A DNA stretch of 64,000 bases, taken from contig NC_079495.1 in NCBI RefSeq assembly GCF_030052815.1, positions 41,669,651 through 41,733,650 on the forward strand. Direction: 5' to 3'. Below the pieces are notes generated by a model, which saw nothing but the letters and a program-made list of their open reading frames with translations, ran no database searches and was not told the origin of the DNA. The stretch comes from Hevea brasiliensis (lineage: Eukaryota > Streptophyta > Magnoliopsida > Malpighiales > Euphorbiaceae). The translations under genes and the position numbers were made by a program. The stretch's first letter is position 1; the number at the start of each line of letters is the position of its first letter. Of the stretch, positions 60,701 through 64,000 are shown one piece after another.

Positions 60701-61398
60701 CGGCAATGGTGAATGAATTGAGGAAGATGAAGATGTTGAGTGATTTGTCTGTCCACTTAGGTGTAGATAATTCCCACTAACTCTCCACTAACTTTATTTA
60801 ATTAATATTATATGTTAAATGTGTTAATTACTCCATTTACTCTCCACTTTTGGCTATTTACATTAGGTACCCCAAATTTAATTTTTCATTATGTTTTCCA
60901 AGTGTAATATTATTTATTTTTAAGGCAAATTTAGGTCAAAAGACAACTCGGGGTGTCAAATGACCACAATGCCCCTGTTCGGGTTGCATTCCCGATTTTT
61001 CGGTAACACCGGGTTTTGTCCGTTTTTCGATTTCTCACTTTTCTTTGTACTAATTATTTAATTTTTCTTTGATATTTCTAATAATATTTATACTTCAATA
61101 AATATTTATTTGAGTCCTAAAAATATTTTCCAGGGTTCCCCGCGGTCCAGGGCCAGTCAACTGTCCACGCCGTGACTTCCCGATGCGGTCCCCCATCGCT
61201 AGGGTTCTCGGCTCGCTTAACTTGATTGCATTTCTTTACTATTATTTTTCCTTTGTTTTTCTTGTATTTTCTTTTCTTGTATTTCATTATTTTATGTCTC
61301 CTCACACATATCGAAGTGTAGTTCTAGGCATCCTAGTTGTCCGGACAACACTGGTCACAGGAACAGTAGAACGCACTACCGAACATAGGGGTGTTACA
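57702..61398 (-). repeat. 3' LTR of chromovirus, 3.7 kb
   Basis: TGTCACACC...GGTGTTACA on the + strand. It aligns with the window start (1-1705, opposite orientation) and partly with the solo LTR at 38654 (GGGGCAAAATTTCAGGT blocks at 59420 and 40740; CCCCGC blocks near 61139 and 42855). Small ORFs inside (60023-60265, 60405-60602) are unsupported. Confidence 0.9.
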
Positions 61399-61412
61399 AT
61401 TCTCCCCCCCTT
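61399..61412 (-). other. polypurine tract of chromovirus
   Basis: ATTCTCCCCCCCTT on the + strand, that is AAGGGGGGGAGAAT next to the 3' LTR. Confidence 0.88.
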
Positions 61413-61444
61413 AAATAAATTTCGTCTCGAAATTTTACTTGGCA

Positions 61445-64000
61445 TTAGTCTCTGAACAGCTGTGGGTGCTGTTTCCTCATATCCTCTTCACGTTCCCAAG
61501 TAGCTTCTTGGCCTGAATGATGGTTCCACAGCACTTTAACCAGGTGTATCTATTTATTCCTCAACTGCTTCACCTCATAAGCCAGAATTTCTATGGGTTC
61601 TTCCTCATATGAGAGGTCTGGATTTACTTCAATCTCTTCAACTGATAGTACATGAGATGGGTCAGATCTATACCTTCTTAACATGGACACATGGAAGACA
61701 CTGTGTATCCTTGCTAACTCCGGAGGTAATGCCAACCGATATGCCAAAGGACCCACTCTTTCCAGAACCTCATATGGTACGATGAAACGAGGACTCAGTT
61801 TCCCCTTTCTGCCTAATCTCATAATCCTCTTCCAAGGAGAAACTTTGAGGAATACCTTATCACCCACTGCATATTCAATATCTCTTCTCTTCAGATCAAC
61901 CTAGGACTTCTGACGGTCTGATGCAGCCTTGAGTCTATCTCTGATCAATCTGATCTTTTCCTCTGTCTGCTGAACAATTTCTGGTCCAATCATCTTCCTT
62001 TCACCTACCTCATTCCAACATAAGGGAGTTCTGCACTTTCTACCATACAAAGCTTCATATGGAGGCATCCCAATGTTTGATTGATAGCTGTTGTTATAAG
62101 CAAACTCAATCAAAGGCAAGTGTGTATCCCAACTACCTTCAAACTCAATTACACAAGCCCGTAGTATATCCTCCAATATCTGAATAACCCTCTTAGACTG
62201 GCCATCTGTCTGTGGGTGGAATGCTGTGCTGAAGTTCAATCTAGTTCCTAGGGCTCTCTGAAGACTACCCCAGAATCTAGAAGTGAACCTAGGATATCTG
62301 TCAGACACAATTGATACTGGCACTCCATGCAATTTTACAATCTCATATATGTACAATCTGGCCAATCTTTCCAAGCTATAGTCCATCTGAACTGGCAAAA
62401 AGTGAGCAGACTTGGTCAATCTGTCAACTATAACCCATACTGCATCATGACCACTCTGTGTCCTTGGAAGTCCTGCAACAAAATCCATAGTTATTCGTTC
62501 CCATTTCCATTCTGGTACTGACAAAGGATGTAACAAACCAGCTGGAACTTGATGTTCTGCCTTTACTTGCTGACAAGTTAGGCATTTGGAAACAAATTCA
62601 GCTATATCTCTCTTCATACCCATCCACTAGTAATGCTCTTTCAGCCCTCTGTACATTTTAGTTCCACCAGGGTGCATAGCAAAAGGAGACTCATGTGCTT
62701 CCTTCATAATGACTTGTCTCAATTCCACATCACTAGGAACGGACATTCTACCCTGATGTAGTAATAAACCATCATCTCTCACAGAGAATTCAGGTTTGTT
62801 GCCCTGCTAGACTTCTTTCAGTAGCTTCTGATATTTTTCATCACTTTGAGCAGCTATTCTGATCTGATCAATCAACACTGGCTGTATATGCCATGCAACT
62901 ACTGTCTGTCCCTCATCATCAATCTCTAAACTGGCATGCTGTGCTTTCAATTCATATACCATGGACAAAGGAGAAACTCTGAGACTTGCCATAGTCTTGC
63001 GACTTAAGGCGTCAGCCACCACATTTGCTTTCCCTGGCTGATAGTCTATTAAACAATCATAGTCTTTAATTAGTTCTAACCATCTCCTCTGCCTCAAATT
63101 CAATTCCTTCTGGGTGCCTAAGTACTTCAAGCTCTTGTGATCTGTGTAAATGTAACATTTCTCCCCATACAAATAGTGTCTCCAGATCTTCAGAGCAAAA
63201 ACAATAGCTGCTAGCTCCAGATCATGTGTTGGGTAGTTCCTCTCATGCGGTTTCAGCTGGCGTGATGCATAAGCAATGACATTCCGATCTTGCATCAGTA
63301 CACAGCCTAACCCATTGTGAGAAGCATCACTATAAACTGTGTATTCTTTACCCGGAGTAGGTAAAGTGAGGACTGGAGCTTCAGTCAAACACCTCTTCAA
63401 CTCATCAAAACTTTCCTAGCATTTATCTGTCCACTGAAATTTCACATTTTTCGGAGCAGCTTGGATAGTGGAGAAGATAACATAGAAAACCCTTTCACAA
63501 ACCGACGGTAATATCTAGCTAAACCCAGAAAACTGCGAATTTCTGTGATGTTCCTGGGCGGCTTCCAATTAAGGATAGCTTCTACCTTGCTGGAATCTAC
63601 CTTGATCCCTTCAGCTGACACAACATGTCCCAAAAAGGAGATTTCTTTTAGCCAAAATTCACATTTCGACAATTTGGCGTATAGCTGTTTCTCCCTTAAA
63701 GTCTGTAGTACAATCCGCAGATATCTGTCATGCTCCTCTGCATTCCTCGAATATATCAAAATGTCATCAATAAACACCACCACAAATTGATCGAGATATA
63801 GTCTGAAGATAGTGTTCATCAGATCCATAAAAGTAGCTGGAGCATTTGTTAACCCGAATGGCATTACTAGAAACTCATAGTGGCCATACCGAGTTCTGAA
63901 AGCAGTTTTTGGAATACTCTGCTCTTGCACCTTCAACTGATAATAACCAGATCGCAAATCAATTTTGGAGAATACAGCTGTACCCTTCAACTGATCAAAC
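61445..64000 (-). pseudogene. chromovirus pol (RT, RNase H, integrase, chromodomain), broken
   Basis: From 64000 downward: RT with [13 protein letters not shown] and the active site [10 protein letters not shown]; RNase H with [34 protein letters not shown] and ADALSRK; integrase with its His pair in HPGGTKMYRGLKEHY and CLTCQQVK, then [18 protein letters not shown] and [17 protein letters not shown] region VGPLAYRLALPPEL; then chromodomain words IHLVKVLWNHHSG and EATWEREEDM, stop TAA at 61445-61447. Defects: TAG stops at 61550-61552, 61901-61903, near 62627, 62807-62809 and near 63416; a one-base loss near 63443-63455; and Lys where integrase normally has its third catalytic residue Glu. A dead copy. 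Confidence 0.94.

Larger units (their letters stand above)
57702..64000 (-). mobile_element. Ty3/gypsy chromovirus (Tekay-like), 5' part outside window
   Basis: 3' LTR 57702-61398, G-rich PPT, chromodomain, integrase, RNase H and RT in reverse order on the + strand, continuing past 64000. The very long LTR and the chromodomain after a GPF/Y-type integrase end fit the Tekay/Del group; lineage assignment is by these traits only. Gag, protease, the 5' LTR and the TSD are outside the window. Confidence 0.92.

Overview
The window is a piece of plant nuclear chromosome. It has one spliced housekeeping gene with GT-AG introns and one AT-AC intron, AT-rich spacers, LINE remnants with long target-site duplications (TSDs), and large nested LTR retrotransposons whose primer-binding sites (PBS) match plant initiator tRNA-Met. 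A woody eudicot, perhaps Malpighiales/Euphorbiaceae, is my guess from general resemblance only; no search was run.

Left part (1-17 kb): the 3' part of a long gypsy-type LTR (1-1705), a LINE reverse-transcriptase scrap (about 2060-2515), then the only intact host gene, BMS1, on the + strand. BMS1 encodes the ribosome-biogenesis GTPase of the 40S pathway. I could join 18 coding exons between 4875 and 14519 without a frame break, giving about 1212 residues. One intron (10322-10547) is a U12-type AT-AC intron. Another holds a 5'-truncated RTE LINE with a perfect 18-bp TSD. Downstream come compound microsatellites and a second RTE LINE (16237-16654) with a 49-bp fold-back palindrome at its 5' junction.

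Middle (17-46 kb): a complete non-autonomous LTR element without pol (17017-26362, TSD GTTAA). Next is an L1-type LINE on the - strand, interrupted by a truncated chromovirus (28181 to about 31470) and flanked by a Ty1/copia element (31963-46205, TSD ATATT). The copia element is itself split by a 4.45-kb solo LTR (38654-43108, TSD ATACC).

Right part (46-64 kb): a short-LTR gypsy derivative (46838-57307) contains an 8.98-kb element made of two 4.3-kb LTRs around only 353 bp (47175-56154, TSD TATTG). Last comes a chromodomain-bearing Ty3/gypsy element on the - strand (57702 to beyond 64000), with a 3.7-kb LTR and a pol gene broken by stops, a frameshift and a lost integrase Glu.

By the boundaries given here, LTR sequence alone covers about 30.6 kb (48%) of the window. 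Apart from BMS1 I see no host gene. Every transposon reading frame in the window is broken or truncated.
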